DNA of 64,000 nucleotides from Saccharothrix obliqua (GTDB lineage Bacteria; Actinomycetota; Actinomycetes; Mycobacteriales; Pseudonocardiaceae). The position numbers and the translations under genes were made by a program. The notes under the pieces are model-generated. The model was not told the DNA's origin. It did not search any database and saw only the letters and a list, made by a program, of their open reading frames with translations. The DNA lies in contig NZ_JAHXGQ010000001.1 of NCBI RefSeq assembly GCF_019375475.1, positions 1,116,001 to 1,180,000 of the forward strand, given 5' to 3'. Of the stretch, positions 63,892 through 64,000 are shown one piece after another (positions within the stretch are counted from its first letter, which is position 1; each line of letters opens with the position of its first letter).

Positions 63892-64000
63892 GTGCGCCGT
63901 CTGCTGCTCGCCCTGGTCCCGTTCGCGCTGGTCGCGTGCTCGTCCGGTGAGGCGGCGGCACCGCCGACCACGCCGCCGAAGGGCGACCTGGCCGTGCTGG
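63892..64000 (+). CDS. N-terminus of a lipoprotein (partial)
   Basis: GTG start at 63892; RRLLLALVPFALVACSS is a lipoprotein signal peptide with lipobox LVAC. The frame leaves the window after 36 codons with a Pro/Thr linker (AAAPPTTPPKGD). Function cannot be inferred. Confidence 0.65.
   Translation, partial: MRRLLLALVPFALVACSSGEAAAPPTTPPKGDLAVL

Overview
The window reads as a chromosomal segment of a high-GC actinobacterium, most probably a Pseudonocardiales member (Saccharothrix/Actinosynnema/Lentzea-like; inferred). The grounds are very high GC, many GTG and some TTG starts, a DUF397 protein, an HU protein with a long Lys/Ala tail, an F420 gene (cofC/fbiD), and a gene order that I recall as closely matching the Mycobacterium tuberculosis interval recG - thiL - ung - ddl - gpsA - fbiD - ppk - mutT1 - hupB - leuD - leuC - IclR - tRNA-Glu/Gln - gltX - FAH - leuB - serA - ilvC/N/B - PH protein - DoxX - LppZ. 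That comparison is from memory, not from a search.

Layout. 1-7.4 kb: end of an unknown gene, a CHAT/TPR protein, an LppZ-like lipoprotein, an alpha/beta hydrolase, a D-2-hydroxyacid dehydrogenase and DoxX, then about 0.9 kb of low-complexity non-coding DNA. 7.4-14.1 kb: branched-chain amino acid block with ilvD, a VKOR protein and a PH-domain protein on the minus strand, and ilvB-ilvN-ilvC on the plus strand behind a leader-peptide attenuator. 14.1-23.2 kb: DUF397 protein, HTH/MarR regulator divergent from a serine hydrolase, serA, a large secreted subtilase and leuB. 23.3-26.4 kb: cobalamin riboswitch followed by a permease/ATPase/binding-protein transporter, then a long nested inverted repeat and a C-rich repeat tract. 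27.2-34.5 kb: cimA behind what looks like an isoleucine leader-peptide attenuator, a catalytically broken S1-protease homologue, an FAH protein, a flavin monooxygenase, gltX, a HAD phosphatase, tRNA-Gln and tRNA-Glu. 34.5-42.7 kb: low-complexity DNA, an IclR regulator divergent from leuCD with a palindromic operator, hupB, a repeat-rich gap, mutT1 and ppk. 42.8-52.2 kb: small CSD-like protein, LVIVD propeller protein, cofC, plsC-gpsA-Cys/Met lyase, a cysteine-type leader peptide before a cysteine dioxygenase, a PNPOx-like protein divergent from a MocR regulator, and ddl. 52.4-64 kb: ung, hydrolase, MFS/TetR pair with strong operators, GNAT, thiL, Lrp-type RAM protein, DUF3515 protein, rpmB, DAK2 protein, recG carrying an intein in its Walker A motif, a membrane protein and the start of a lipoprotein.

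Common threads: (i) Ile/Val/Leu biosynthesis is spread over ilvD, ilvBNC, leuB, cimA and leuCD, each with its own visible control element; (ii) three short leader peptides (before ilvB, cimA and the cysteine dioxygenase) point to ribosome-sensed amino-acid control; (iii) at least ten genes have a TAnnnT box only 6-9 nt before the start codon, implying widespread leaderless transcription; (iv) the most striking single object is a 225-residue class 3-type intein splitting the RecG ATP-binding loop.
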